Shown in pieces: positions 22,646 to 35,175 of a stretch of DNA of 64,000 nt. Source of the DNA: Paragorgia papillata (lineage: Eukaryota; Cnidaria; Anthozoa; Scleralcyonacea; Coralliidae); the NCBI GenBank assembly GCA_035771165.1, contig JAWNZC010000258.1, forward strand, positions 1,013,501 through 1,077,500. Reading direction: 5' to 3'. Below the pieces are notes generated by a model, which worked only from the letters and a program-made list of their open reading frames with translations, was not told where the DNA came from and searched no databases. Position numbers and translations under genes: made by a program. Each line of letters opens with the position of its first letter. The stretch's first letter is position 1.

Positions 22646-23112
22646 TTGGCTATCCAATTTCATCCTAAACAAGTATCTTTGTCTCATTGAAAAAGAGTGT
22701 AAGCTTATTGGCAACAATGTCAGAACAGTGAACTGTGATGTGTTTACTACTATGAAAACTCCTTGCCTGGAGACATTTATGAGACGAGGCTTTGACAAAT
22801 TGTATGGTGGAATCCTTTCATGCAAAGTCATCCTTGGAGTGGTTAACTTTAGCAATCATTGGTGTCTGTTGGCAACATTCCCAAACTCAATGCAGATGGT
22901 TTTTCTAGATTCCCTATACCAAGGTGTTTCTGCTATAGAGGAATTTACGAGAATGCAGAATTTTCTAGAATGCGTTCAAAAAGGTGTCATCACCAAAACA
23001 ACTAACCCAGGACTGGAATGACTGGCACTTTTATAAAATTCCTTGTGAAGATCTCCATCAGTAGAAAAATGGTGACGACTGTGGCAAAATGGGCACAGCA
23101 TATCGCCTTTGG
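22646..23112 (+). pseudogene. Ulp1-type (C48) cysteine protease domain, broken
   Basis: The frame begins WLSNFILNKYLCLIEKECK and continues through GVVNFSNHWCLLATFPN and MVFLDSLYQG. These carry the catalytic His (NHW) and Asp (LDSL) of Ulp1/SENP peptidases. The Gln...Cys box (KNGDDCGKM) is present near 23080-23105, but in another phase and preceded by a stop, so a frameshift near 23010 and a nonsense codon separate it from the His and Asp. Ulp1 domains are known passengers of several DNA transposons (for example Ulp1-carrying MULEs). Here it sits between a USP-like domain and a FAR1-like region on the same strand. Confidence 0.7.
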
Positions 23113-23278
23113 TCTACCTTTAGATTTCACGCAAGATGACATAGAAAAATTTTCGGTTTTCGTTGATTTTAGAAATCTGTGCTGAGAAGACAGATCTACA
23201 AGTAATACTCCCATCACCACAGAAAATATGTACACACAGAGATAAACGAAAGTCGTCTAGCACAACGACGCCACTGGG

Positions 23279-23572
23279 GTGAAAAGTTACACATCGAATC
23301 CACCTCCCAGTTCTTCAAATGGTTCTACCAACACCAAAGAAATAGCTCGGTTCAAACGAAAAGTAAGCACAACTGAAAAATCAACACCAGAATCTACAAA
23401 TTCTGATGATGACTTTCAATGTTCCAAAAAATCCAAGCACTCAAGTACCAAGAATGTTTTACTAAAAAATACAAGCACCAACCATACTTGTATGCAAAAC
23501 GAGAAAAAGGACCCTGCAGACCGTTTGAAAGCCAAAAAATTATGTAGGTTCAGATCAAAGTCACCAAAATGA
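23279..23572 (+). pseudogene. Basic, Ser/Lys-rich linker frame between protease and transposase parts
   Basis: A 97-codon open frame rich in Lys, Ser and Thr (KEIARFKRKVSTTEKS, CSKKSKHSS). It has no catalytic motif. Its position and strand fit a nuclear-targeting linker in the composite gene. Weak alone. Confidence 0.35.
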
Positions 23573-23715
23573 TGTAAAATCTAGTTTCCACCCAGTCATT
23601 CATGACCACTGCTATCACAAAGCCGCATCCAGTAAAGCCAGTAAAATAGAAGAATCAGAACTACCAGCTCACGTCAAAGCAATACTACCACCAACTACGT
23701 ATATAAACGAGTTGA

Positions 23716-24430
23716 CTACAAGGAGTTAGAGAGAGAAAGTTTCACTGGTGCGCCAAAAGAAGCTTTCGAAGTAAAGTTTAGCATTGGCAATGTAACAACA
23801 GAGACAGAGGTGAAACAGTGGGTATCTGAACTAGCACTATCATCGAGCATAAAATACAATTCACAAGGGGGGATACAAGCGAAAAGGTGCGAAAGTGCTC
23901 CTGTCAAGATGGTACATTTGCCAGTGTAAGAGAAAGAAATCAACCAAAAAGCAACAAGATGCACAAAACATTGCAAACCAAAAGCGAAGGAATAAATTGG
24001 AAACAAATCCAAACAATAGTAGCCAAGAGGATGCTCAGCTTCACTTGTTGTCTGGATTTAGGAACAAAAAAACGGAATGTGCAAGTAAAATATCTATAAA
24101 AGTGTTACCCAAAAACAATATGGAGAACATATGTCAAGTCCAACTCTGGTGGACACACAACCACAGCACTGATTGTTTTCATCTTCAAAGTTTTAGTCAA
24201 ATTATGCTTGCAAAAAAAAACAACTCTTGAAGATTACTTTGCTTGTGGCATGTCTGCAGCAGAAGCATTTCATCATTACGAATCTACCATGATGAAAGAC
24301 CCGTCAACTATGATGCTGCTTGCTGATAGATGATACTGCCCATCAGTTACAGATGTCAGAAACATGCATGATAAATGGAGAAAAGAAATGAAGGGATCAC
24401 CGGATGGAATGTTTTCATATGTTTGACCAG
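23716..24430 (+). pseudogene. FAR1/MULE-like (SWIM-transposase family) N-terminal region, decayed
   Basis: In shifting frames one reads a Lys/Arg-rich block with Cys (VLLSRWYICQCKRK), then CQVQLWWTHNHSTDCFHLQ, then, one phase over, TLEDYFACGMSAAEAFHHYE and MLLADR followed by a stop and PSVTDVRNMHDKW. The W-x-HNH...LSF..L order and the following helix are typical of the N-terminal part of FAR1/MULE and ZSWIM-like proteins. At least three phase changes are needed. The catalytic DDE core is not seen downstream. Confidence 0.45.
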
Positions 24431-25810
24431 CTGGAGAAAGCTGTAAATGATTACAATGGTTGCAATTATAAGGATGGTGGTAAGTGCCACGGTGGGCACG
24501 CGGGATTCAAAATCCGGCAGCGAAATGCGTCGGAAATATGGCGATGAGTAAACTCTCCGCACCGGGTGGGGGTGGGGAAAATTGATTGTCATGCAAATTG
24601 GATATTTTAAGGAGATAACCCAGAATTCCTTTTGGGCTTTGCTTCTGGAGTTCTCTACCAAAAGAATCTCCGTGATTTGAACTTCAAAATGATACCAAAT
24701 ATATATTACTTGGGTAGTATTTGACCGGCCAACTGAACCCCACAATTGGTGCGTTATTTCTAAACACTAGATATACCAGAAATTCGTATTTTTCATCAAA
24801 CTTTGTCTTTAAAAGAATCTTCCTGTATAGCGTTAGGCTTGGTATCTGTTTGTAATTCAAGTCACAAGGTATCAAGGTAACAATTCTATGATTTTTGTTT
24901 TTTGAATATCATGATTATTGGATATTTGCTGATTTAGTAGACACTGTTTTCGCTTAACAGTTAAATTTGTTGTCTAGTGTCCAGTGACAAGGGAAATTTT
25001 GCTGTACAGTAAAAGCATAATTTTGAAGTGACGCGACATTAAATGATATTTAAGAGACTTTACAGATTATAAACTAAGAACCAATGTGAGAATTTAAACA
25101 ATTTTAAACAATATACTAGAAATACATAAACGCAACAACCCCTCGCCCGCTTTTAATACGTTAAATATACATAAATAACCCCCCCCCCCGCGATTAAACT
25201 GTTTTTGTAAACAAATATTAACCCCTGGCCTCCTTTACATCCTGTTTTATCACTTTTATGAATGTAGTTTTTCTATTATTGACCAATTTCCAAAGCAATG
25301 TTTTATTCCAAAATAGTAAAGCAGTGGCTGCGGAAAAACTTGTGTCACGACCTAATAGCACCAGAAACTGATAGCGAAAAGAAACAAAAATTACAGACGC
25401 TTATATGAACCCGTAGGAAAATGAAAGGTCTTAATAGACCTTACAAAGGTCTATCAAAGATCTTGAAGTCCTTTCCTAGACCTTTCCTAGATATCTATCC
25501 GTCCTTAAATGTCTGCCAAAGGTGTTGCAAGGTCTTGCAAGACTTTTATGCCACAGTTGTCATAAAATTGTCTTGAATTGTCTTGAGAAATAGTCTTGAA
25601 AGGTCTTCAGTAGATCTATCGCACTGATGGAGTGTCAGAAGAAATAAAAGGTCTACTGCAGATATTTTTAGTAACTACGCATGGCCTGATCAAATTGCAT
25701 TATAGCATATGACACTTTATGAAAGTCGATACACGGGTTATAAATGATTATAATTAACATTGTCTTGCACTAGCTTGTAAAAAAATCGTGCATAAAGTAT
25801 GGATGCCTTT
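24431..25810. other. Spacer with short repeats, no gene
   Basis: A block at 25430-25640 is built from loose repeats of AGGTCTT/TCTTGAA. A segment with CAACAACCCCTCGCCCGC near 25133 recurs near 31655, so it is a dispersed repeat. The frames near 24356-24875 show no family. Confidence 0.4.
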
Positions 25811-25962
25811 AAACCCTTGTTTCTATTTGGTCGCGGAACTAAAGCAGTGAAGCGTGATTTATTTTCAGAAGTGTTATTAGGGCAAAATAAACACATCGCT
25901 GTTATGCTCCGATTTCGCGACTGTTAAGACACCGTCGCGACCAAATGGAAACCAGGCTTAAT
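25811..25962. mobile_element. MITE with TTTGGTCGCG inverted ends
   Basis: The left end CCCTTGTTTCTATTTGGTCG and the right end CGCGACCAAATGGAAACCAG are inverted and nearly complementary over about 20 bp. Non-coding, about 150 bp. Confidence 0.7.
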
Positions 25963-26606
25963 ACGTTTAGACTAAAACTATCGGTTCATATGATACCAGT
26001 GCGACAGGAAAACGATAAATTAAAAAGATGTTATGTTGACACGAAAAGTTATATTCGCACAAAATATATAATATATAATGTTCAATACTATCACAAAAGT
26101 TTAGCGACGCGGGACAAAGAAAATAAGCTAGACCGTTTTGGTTGTTTCAGTTCTTGTCTATATTACCAGAAACAAAACGTTAACTTATTGAAGTGCGGGT
26201 TGCGGTATGTGTCGAAATCTGTTCACACGATACCGCCAAGCCTAACTAGCCTTCGGCTTTCTTATCTCACTCTGCTTAGTAATCGTTTTCAAATTCTTAT
26301 AGTCTTAATATATCAAAAGAAATTGGCAATTTAACAAAACAACACCAATAGCGACTATAGTTTATTTCCTTTTGTCACCAATAGTATTAATGCGGTCGAT
26401 GACGTTCAAGCCTAACGGCAAACAACTGATACCATCTGATCTGATTTGAGTTGACTGAGTAAATTAGCCGCAAATCATTCGCATTTCGGCTCTTATTATG
26501 AATCATCATGCAAGTTAAAGGTTAACATATACACTTGTAAAACAGTAATCCACAAAATGTTGATTGATATCTTCTTCATTTATTCCCTCCTGCCAAGAAA
26601 CATACA

Positions 26607-26634
<28 letters not shown>

Positions 26635-26638
<4 letters not shown>

Positions 26639-26868
26639 CGTGGTCGCTGGTTGTCCTACATGATCGTTTTACATGGAGGCACAACTCAATTCTCAACTTT
26701 CTCGCAAATACCCTAGAAACTGTTCCTGACTCAAATCTTTTTGTTGATCTACCTGGATTCAAAAGCCCATCTATACTAACTGGAGATTCATATCATCCTG
26801 ATTTGCTTCTATCCTGCTCTAACGGCTGTCTCTATGTTGTCGAACTCACTGTTGATTACTTCACAGTG
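26635..26868 (+). pseudogene. Retrotransposon fragment with restriction-like endonuclease signature
   Basis: The frame reads RFTWRHNSILNFLANTLETV, LFVDLPGFKSPS and PDLLLSCSNGCLYVVELTV. TWRHDSVL..IA and PD...LYVVELT resemble the end of RLE-type (R2-like) non-LTR polyproteins, where a PD...E fold forms the nuclease. The fragment has no RT. A (ATT)n run lies immediately upstream (26608-26635). Identification is from memory of the motif order. Confidence 0.45.
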
Positions 26869-26907
26869 TCCTTTACAGTTTGTATTAAACGTGAAAACGT
26901 GTTTTAA

Positions 26908-27345
26908 ACGTCAACTTTCTTCATTAATACTTGCACTCCTCAGATAATTTCATGTTCTTTCAATTTTCAAATATTTGTTTATTTTGTGCAACCAATCAGA
27001 ACGTTAAAAAGATCAGGTGTCCCCAGAGCCACTTACGCCTTCTTACGCCGGCGAAGTTAGTGGCCAGGGAACGAGAATGAATTTGAAGCAAAAGGCGGGA
27101 ACCGCGCGACTAAAATGCACTTTTGAAAGTACTAAGGCGAGTTTCGAGGAGCGGGAAATTCAGTCAAAAGTTTATTTTTTAGCGAAAATCAGCAAGAAAA
27201 ATGGCTTTTTGATCCGAAGTTTTAAATTTCAAAGATTCAAACCTGGTTTTCTGGATAGTTCTAAGTATTCTACATCCACTAACAGCAAAATTTCGAAAGG
27301 TAACATTTTTGTATTCCAAATATTTAGCAAGTTTGAACGTGATAC
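26908..27345. other. Spacer, no supported gene
   Basis: An open frame (27017-27361) exists but shows no family features and overlaps repeat-like DNA. Confidence 0.35.
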
Positions 27346-28136
27346 AGACCCGTCTGGATAAAGGTCAAGATACAAACCCGTCTGGATAAAGGTCAAATTT
27401 CGGCTCGAAAATGTTATAACTTCTTCAAAGTTTTCATTATCTTTGTTATATATCAAACTAAAGCTCATTTAATTATCTTTCTGGCCCAATAGAAACCAGG
27501 ACTGGCCCAAACGGCGTTTAACGTTTAGATGACTTTGAATATTGTAAGTTATATCAAATTACGCGCGCTATAGAGCGCAAAATATGACGCGCGTGAAAAA
27601 CGTCGGGTTTCGGCTCGAAAATTATTTTATTTCTTCAAAGTTTATATAACCTTTATTATATACCAAACTAAAGCTCGTTTAATTATCTTTTTGGCCCAAT
27701 AAAAACTAGAAGTGGCCCAGACCGCGTTTAACAAATAGAGGACTTTGAATCTTATAAGTTATAACTAATTACACATGCAGACTCCGTTATAAACAAACCC
27801 GTCGGGATAAAGTCATATTTCGGCTCGAAAATTCTATAACTTCTTCAAAGTTTACATTACCTTTATTATATATAAAACTAAAGCTTATATTACTGGCTTT
27901 TGGCCCAAGAAAAACTAGAAGTGGCCCAAACCGCGTTTAACATTTGGAGGAGTTTGAATCTTATAAGTTATAACTAATTACGCATGCAGACTCCGTTATA
28001 TACAAACCCGTCGGGATAAATCATATTTCGGCTCGAAAATTCTATAACTTCTTCAAAGTTTTCATCATCTTTATTACATATCAAACTAAAGCTCATTTAA
28101 TTATCTTTTTGGCCCAATAAAAACCAGAAGTGGCCA
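27346..28136 (+). repeat. Four tandem copies of a ~210-bp unit
   Basis: TTCGGCTCGAAAA recurs near 27400, 27609, 27821 and 28028, each followed by a shared block (CTTCTTCAAAGTTT, AAACTAAAGCTCATTTAATT, TTGGCCCAATAAAAAC). Copies differ by point changes and small indels. Confidence 0.85.
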
Positions 28137-30260
28137 GTTTTAAACAGACTGTTTAAATTTTTAACTGTTTTTTAACAGTTGTAAAAAGTTTTCTACCGGT
28201 ATTTCTCTTTTGTAAATTCTGTCCACTCATCTATGTACTCGAGGAGGATTATTCAAATAATAACGGGGAACATGTTCTTGAAAATCTAATAATATTTGAA
28301 CACGATCATGAACGTGTCAATTTATCCACTGGATAGTTGATTTAAACTACCTTCCGGATAAATTTATCCGACGTATAGTAATTTTTATCCGCCGGATAAT
28401 ATATCCAAGTTTCGTACCAAGTTTCGTACCCACCCTGGATAAAATTTATCCGCTGGATAGCGATTTATCCACCTTTCGTACCACCGGCCCCAGTTATTTA
28501 TAAAGTATATTTCTCAAATTTATCGGGCCAGGTTTCTTCCCTGGTTACACTGACACTGCCAAGTTTCCCAGGGAACTCTGCGTTCGCGCCGCCACCAAGA
28601 AGACCAAACCCTGGCCCATTGCAATCCCTGGCCTCCACGATCATGAACTAAATTCGTTATTTTCCTTGACCTTGAGCAAGGCTATTTTGGCACGTTGTAT
28701 GGATCTTTTCAAAATCCTTAATTTCTCTTTACGAATACGGTTTGCTTTCACACTGACTTTTTACGATAATTGGTTTCCATAATTGAGCAAGACAGAACCG
28801 ATCGTAAGCTGCTCAGTGATTGGCATTGTGCGTCCAGTACACAGTCAATGGTACGAATAAATAAGTAGAAAAATTATTTGTGATTTCCGAGTTCTGCCTG
28901 ATCCCAATCACGATCTTTGAAAACAATACCTCATTATTATACCACACACCCTAGACATACCTGATCTTCGCTAATCTGTAGTCTTTCTAAGTGGTCTGTA
29001 ACTTCCAAAGCTTTTCCACTTCTAAAAAGGACATGAAGCTATCACAAGTGACAAACAAAACGCAAGTGAGGTTCCATGATTTTCATCCACACGAAAAATA
29101 CGAGAAATAAACAGTTCAGCTTCCTGTGTTCCTGTGTCAAGATGGAAGCTTAGTTCTTCACCGATGCAACCAGACAACTTTAACGTAAATAACAGAGATT
29201 TTAGACAATTTTCGACTTGCTTGTATTTGACTATATTTTATCCCTGGATCAAATACAACCAAGTCGAAAATTGTCTACTACACATTTATTTAATAATAAC
29301 AGGTCATCAGTAAATTAGCATCTGGCAATTGTTCCATCCAATTATGGTAATTTCCATACCTTGCCTGGGGCGGAGAGAAGGCCCTGGGGACGAGGTTGAA
29401 TTTGACCGTGTAACATCAAGACTGGTGTTTATATAAGATATGAGATTGGGAACTAAAATGAAATCCGCAAGGTACACTGGACCTGGAGTGAAATTATTTA
29501 CTGTTGGTAATAAGGGATGCGGAATCTAGTTGTAAATGAATCCAGTTGTCATTGAATAAATGTTACTTCCCTTGGTCTCGGTAAATAACTCTTACTTAAT
29601 TTATGTTAATTAAGAAGATATTCAATTTTGGATTTAAGTTGCGCCTGCGCTTGAGTTAAATTTGTTTCTGTGTCTGCATGTCGAGCACGCATCAGACGTT
29701 GTTTGGATCTTTTCAAAACCCTAAATTTCTCTGCTACATCTGCTACAGGAACTATCAGTCAGGCGAATTTCAAGTCTTGGAGACATTGGAGGACAGTTTA
29801 TAAATTGACAGCCTCACATTTTGGTCATTGGGCAACAGTAAAATAAGATTTTGCACTAAAAAGCCCCCACAAATCCAAACTTTCCGGGCCCAGCCCAACA
29901 GTGAATCACAAAACATTGGCATTACGCTTAATCATGCATTTGCATGTCGAAATGGCGCATTCATAATTCCACCTCTTTGGTTTGCAATAAAGCTGTTGAA
30001 CAATGGTAAAAGTTCTTACCTTTTCTGGAGACTTGCCAGATGCTCCAGGAGACGGACACGGAGAAGAGGCCTATGAAGGAAATCAGACAAAGACATTAAA
30101 ATAACTTGAATGTTTGCAAATTTTATTCATTCCCTTAAGGAAATAAAAGACCTAGTTATTACAGTCTATAAAGCAGACAGACTTGTATCAAATTACTCAC
30201 GCTCGCTAAACAATGTGGCTAAATTAAACCATATTAAACAGATATAGAAAGATTCTATTG
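28137..30260. other. Repeat-derived spacer without a gene
   Basis: Contains scattered GGATAAATTTATCC-type short inverted motifs at 28320-28490 and a hairpin at about 29201-29278 (TAGACAATTTTCGACTTG and its complement). No frame is recognisable. Confidence 0.45.
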
Positions 30261-31068
30261 CAGGGCTTTCACTGTGGGACGCGCGCGCGCCGACACGCGA
30301 CGAAACTCAAAGAAGCGAGCGGTTAATCGCGCGCGCAAAATATAAATTTCTTGGACAATGGAGCGATCCTTGTAGCAAAGTGCTTTCATTTCTCGAGATT
30401 GGAGCGATCTTGTGGTGTCTTCACACTAGTTCAAAGAGGTGACAAATATCGCAACAATAACGTTCCGCCTGCCTGGTTACGTGTCAGTGTCATTAAAAGG
30501 CAGCTGGCAATATTTTTTTGTCACTTGACACAAGTTTTGGTGCTCGGCGTATTCAGACGTATCTTGAGGAAAAGCGGATTTTTTAAGACGACAAGTAATT
30601 AAAGAGTATAGGTAACAAGGTCGATCTCGTTACTTTTAAGAAGTGGGGAAAGGATGGCGTTATCGGATACAAGACGGTAAACGTGGATAATCGTGTCTTC
30701 GTTAACTTCGTGTGGTGCAAACGAAACGAAACGACCGAGACTGGATGAGCAGGCAGCCTGTGGAATCGTGAATCAAGAATCCGTGGAATCTTCATCCGCG
30801 AGTGAGAGTGATTCCTCTGACGAAACTGACAGTGACTTTTAACTGAGAACTGAACTAGTTTTCGCATCTTTTTATGTCTAAGTTTCTAAATAAACGCGTG
30901 TTTTAAACTATTACCTCTTATCTGCGTCTTCATTAGTTAAAACCGGAAGGAGTTAAAGAGAAGAACGCCATTAATTCGCGTTTTAGCGCGAAATTTTCAG
31001 TCGCGCGCCCAGCAAAAATTGCGCGCGCGGTTCAACACTCGCGCAAATTTTTGAGTTTGAAAGCCCTG
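30261..31068. mobile_element. Non-autonomous DNA transposon with CAGGGCTTTCA ends, GCGC-rich
   Basis: The left end CAGGGCTTTCA and right end TGAAAGCCCTG are inverted. GCGCGCG-rich subterminal blocks lie just inside both ends. The CAGGG start is typical of hAT-like ends, but no convincing 8-bp target duplication is visible. The interior frames (30351-30602 and 30583-30867) show no transposase motif. Confidence 0.65.
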
Positions 31069-32634
31069 TACTGTAAATTCATAGGTGCCGTCCAGATATC
31101 TTGATCGCAGAAATCTAACGCTCTTTGTGTATATATGTTGTGTAATAGTAGTTTTGAAGAGCTTCCAGAACCTCAACGGCGCTCTTTTTCTTTAATGGCC
31201 AACAAGTAATGTACAGTACTTGGTATGATGGTCAATGATGTTTAACAACCATTGATGGTGTTTGGCGCATTTGCATGGTGTCTTACGGAAATCCATTAAA
31301 TCCAATTCTATTAAAGAAAGGAAAGTTGCCACAAGCCTTTGCATGCACCAACATTGCTAATTCCTGTCTCCGCCATGAACGTTTATTATTTTAGAACGCT
31401 AGTTAGTATTATGAAAGAAATTTAACGACCGTACATTCTTTCAAAATGTTTCAAAAGCATTTCTATGTATGTTTTCTGTCCGACAACGGCGTCACTACAT
31501 TTTAAAGAACAACATTCCAGACTTTCGTTGTTTAATATGAAACAACATAGTAAAATTAGCATATTTCATTGCATCTAAAAACGACCGATTCAACATATAG
31601 AGAGATGTATATCTTTGCGCAAAAGTGACATATATTACCAGAAATACATGAACGCAACAACCCCTCGCCCGCTTTTACATTCTTTTTTAAAACACCCACC
31701 CACCCCCTGATTAAAATAAGCACTCCTAAATCCTAATATACAGCCAATACAAAAACAAACAGATATAAAAACAAATGATGTTAAATCCTTGGGATATTAA
31801 ATTATACAATTTATGGATAGGTCGATAGGATGAGAAAACTGATTTAAATCATTTAATGAAAGTTGAACATATCAAAGCAAAATTTAGATTTCATTATTAA
31901 ATTCTGGTTGTAAAAAATATATTGTTTTTAGGAGGTTTCAAATGGGATTAATTTTAGCAAGCCTTTAAATGGCTTCTCTATGCATGTACATTTTGCAAAG
32001 GCAGTATTAAAAGTAATTAACAGCTCAGAAATTACATTTATAATAGAGTCTGAGATAAAAACAATTCAGTAGAATCGGATTCCAGAAAGAAGAATTCAAA
32101 AGACGTTTCAGTCGAAACACAGCCAAGAAAACCAACAAAGCCCATGAGTATTTTTAATAATAAAAAGTGCATGCACGTCCACCACGGTTAATATAAGCCT
32201 TAAAGGTAGTGTTTTAAGTTAGCTTTAGTTAAGCTGACTTATGGTTTGGATGAGCAAAGGGAAAGCACGAAAACGTGAAGCTGAATATTGTTTAGGTTAA
32301 GCGAAAACTTGAAAACAACAAGAATCGTACCGTTAACCACTTTAAGACGATTAATTTGACCATGGACTCACCGAGTGTCTTCAAACCAGGGCTACATACA
32401 CTGCAGATCGAGTTTTTGTTTACCATACGGCGTTTGGTTTCTTCAAGTTCTCTGGTTTCTCTTCAAGATATATTAAACGGGTCGTTTGTATCCTTTTCTT
32501 CGTGCTCCATTTCATTTCGTTTCGTTTAAATAAACGAAAGCAAAACACTATTTGTTTGAGAGTTTTAATATACCTGTAGTTTTCTTCGTCGCTAGTCACC
32601 AGTGTCCAACTATTCTTACCGCGTGACACCGTGC

Positions 32635-32684
<50 letters not shown>

Positions 32685-33217
32685 CCAGATTTCGTCTCCC
32701 TCGCTTTCTCCACGCGTGTAAAGTGGACTACACGCATGTCGAGATTAGCACCCTCACCGGGCTCCGGGCCTTCGGCCCTACGCCCGGGCTCGGGGATTAC
32801 CCACATTACGACATTTCATAACACTCGCATCACTATTACCTTCTTATTTTTTAGCTCTTCTTCAATTTCATCTAGTCCTTTTTGGAAGCCTTTGGTCCTC
32901 TTTGAAACAAAGTGCTTTGACTTATTCTCTTCATAAGGGCAGAGGTCTTTTGCCAGCATGAATGCTCTGTAAAAAATACAACAATATCCAGTGAATCAAT
33001 TGTGGGTTGTTGAACTAGGGTGAATGAGATATTTAGGTGGACCGTTCAGCAGAGGAAAATAGAGATGAGCTTATTAATCGGAAAATAATCGGCAAAGCCG
33101 ATTAACGGACACCCTACGGACCGTCATTTGGTGTCGGTCATAGCGAGAGTCCGCAATAATACCTGGACCTTTGCACAAAAAGAAGTTTTAGGACCGTAAA
33201 TGTTTTAAATTATAGAT
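31069..33217. other. Spacer with (TA)n run, no gene
   Basis: A (AT)n run lies at 32638-32675. A copy of the CAACAACCCCTCGCCCGC dispersed repeat is near 31655. A GC-rich patch at 32745-32795 has short self-complementary runs (GGGCCTTCGGCCC). No supported gene. Confidence 0.4.
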
Positions 33218-33548
33218 AATTGGGGCCGCTATTATTTTTATTGCATATTAATGACCTACCTCAGTGTCTTAATAACACAAAATCTAGGCTTTTTGCTGAT
33301 GATACAAATCTCAGATTCTGGAGACTCGATTACCGATATTGAAATTGCAGTAAATTCTGATTTAGAAAACCTTGGGAAATGGCTGAATGCCAATAAGCTT
33401 AGCTTGAATGTAACAAAAACGGAATTTATGTTGATTGGTTCAACGTCATTTATAAATCGTTTTTCTAATCTTAACCCAACTCGCAAAGCTTTCGCCCAAC
33501 GAGTTTTTGAATGCAAAACTCTTGGAATAACAATTGACCAGCATTTGT
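33218..33548 (+). pseudogene. LINE reverse-transcriptase fragment
   Basis: Reads GPLLFLLHINDLPQCLN, RLFADDTN, then, after a short phase change, SDLENLGKWLNANKLSLN, TKTEFMLIGS and FECKTLGITIDQHL. These match in order the palm and thumb region of the larger LINE at 41.8-46.9 kb, opposite strand. The fragment starts and ends abruptly and is followed by unrelated palindromic DNA. Confidence 0.75.
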
Positions 33549-33579
33549 GACCCTCCATGGGAAAACGTACCTTAACGGT

Positions 33580-33765
33580 ATTCCGTTCGGCTTGAAAAGC
33601 CGTTCAAACGGTTTGATAAACCGTTCTGAATTTTTAACAAACCGTTCGAACGGCTAACAAGAGCCGTGCCGTTCGAACGAACGGCTGACTAGAGCCGTTC
33701 GAACGCCAGTAACCGAAACGGTTTGAGCAAACCGTTCGAAGTTTCGAACACCTTACCCAAGATGT
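33580..33765. repeat. Cluster of short dyads built on CCGTTCGAACGG
   Basis: At least six variants of CCGTTC(G/A)AACGG occur in under 200 bp, along with AAACGGTTTG and its complement. Each is self-complementary. No coding content. Confidence 0.75.
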
Positions 33766-33780
33766 TTCAATGCTTGGCTG

Positions 33781-34882
33781 AAACCATTGAAACAACTGAC
33801 TGACTAAACGCAGATCGTCTTAACGCCTTGTATATATAGGTATTATTATATCAGTATTGCAGTAAGTATGAACGCTTTGATCAAAATTCGTTTCGATTGC
33901 AATTTCCGCCCAATAAAGCATTGTTTTTGTTTGACACAAGACCGGAAGCTGTATGTTTCCGGTATTAAATGAGTGTAGAATAATTATGCGTTATTATCTT
34001 TATTCTTTCGAGCTCTTCGTTTGACTAAAAATTGTTTCGGTCAAAACAACACTGTGCTTGAATCAGGAGAAACGTATGCTTTTCAAGGAGAAGCGTGCGA
34101 CTACAGATTTTGACGGATTTTACTGACATGTTGAAATGCACACGAAAGACAAGGTCAGGTGTCAAGGGGAACGCATTTTGAAATACGTCCGAAACAGAAC
34201 GGTTCAGAAAAGCGTTGGAATTTTTTTCCACGGCGAACACGTACATTTTTAGGGACTGATTTCATGCCATTAGGTGAGTTGGGCTGCTTTCCGTTGCGCG
34301 ATATTTATCGGCATCATGTAACGTTGTTAATAATAGACATGAAAAAATATCTCGACTGTGATTGGCTGATTCCAGTGCAGTTAATCCCAAACAACAGTGC
34401 AGAATTGTGTTAGCACAGTGCAAAACTCTGTAATCACAGTGCAAAAATCTGTAATCACAGTGCAAAAATCTGTAAACAGTAAAACCATTGAAAGACTATA
34501 TGAAATTCGCAACATAAGCTTTTGGCGTCTTTAGCGTTGCTGCATGTTCTAACATGCACGAACACCTTGTCATATATTCAAAGTTGGATCCAGTTTAATT
34601 AAAATAATCACAAAATATCGATATTCGGTGCTTTACTCCGAGTGACAAACCATATGCAGGTAGGATTCGAATCTGCGACTTTTGGTTTACTCCATCTGAG
34701 TTCCCTGTCCTACAATAATTATTGCATTCAAATGTAGCTTGTTTATTTACTTCAACGTTTTATACAGCGTTCTAAGTTCTAACTACAAACATATCCATGG
34801 TACTCGGTTTCAGAAATTTGCTTCCCTAAGGTCGAATAACATACAAAATGAAATAACTAATAATTATATAGGAATATATGAA
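33781..34882. other. Spacer, with a small tandem repeat at about 34420-34480
   Basis: Three copies of a 21-base unit (TCTGTAATCACAGTGCAAAA) occur near 34420-34475. Nothing else is recognised. The last 60 bases (about 34829-34887) reappear on the far side of the large inverted element. Confidence 0.5.
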
Positions 34883-34887
34883 TATAT
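34855..34887 (+). repeat. 33-base direct repeat flanking the large inverted element (left copy)
   Basis: Identical over 33 bases to 51798-51830. It overlaps the TATATA that abuts the left end of the element by five bases. Confidence 0.9.
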
Positions 34888-34959
34888 AAGTAGCAATACC
34901 CCCCCATACAGACACGGAAGTAATTAGTATGCATGCCGCCTCATTAAATATTCAATTTT

Positions 34960-35175
34960 TAATTATTCATTCTCATGCTCCTTTGCGACCCTCTAACCCT
35001 AATCTCATTACGTCATTATGTCTCGTGCTCCTGTAGGACCCCCTAACCCTAACTGACAATCAATCCCCCCAGTTTTCTTCTACGTTATACTTATTATGTC
35101 TCGTGCTCCTTTGGGACAGTCTAACCCTAACCTGATTACGTCATTATGTCTCAGGCTCCTTTGGGACCTCTAGTT
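34960..35175 (+). repeat. Subterminal repeats with CTAACCCTAA blocks (left arm)
   Basis: Four imperfect units of TCTCGTGCTCCTTTGGGAC followed by CTAACCCTAA and usually ATTACGTCATTATG. The CCCTAA strings resemble telomeric repeat, but only one or two per unit. The mirrored copy is at about 51470-51685. Confidence 0.75.

Noticed and set aside
24356..24875. Minus-strand frames of 129 and 63 codons
   Set aside because: Hydrophobic stretches only, no family features; they overlap decayed transposon DNA on the other strand.
34655..34730. A tRNA-like B-box (GATTCGAATC) with a possible A-box on the minus strand
   Set aside because: The expected T-stem and acceptor pairing do not form, and no anticodon arm fits between the boxes; at best a degenerate SINE remnant.
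34975..35170. A true interstitial telomere tract
   Set aside because: Each unit has only one or two CCCTAA copies inside a longer repeat unit; there is no uninterrupted tandem telomeric array.
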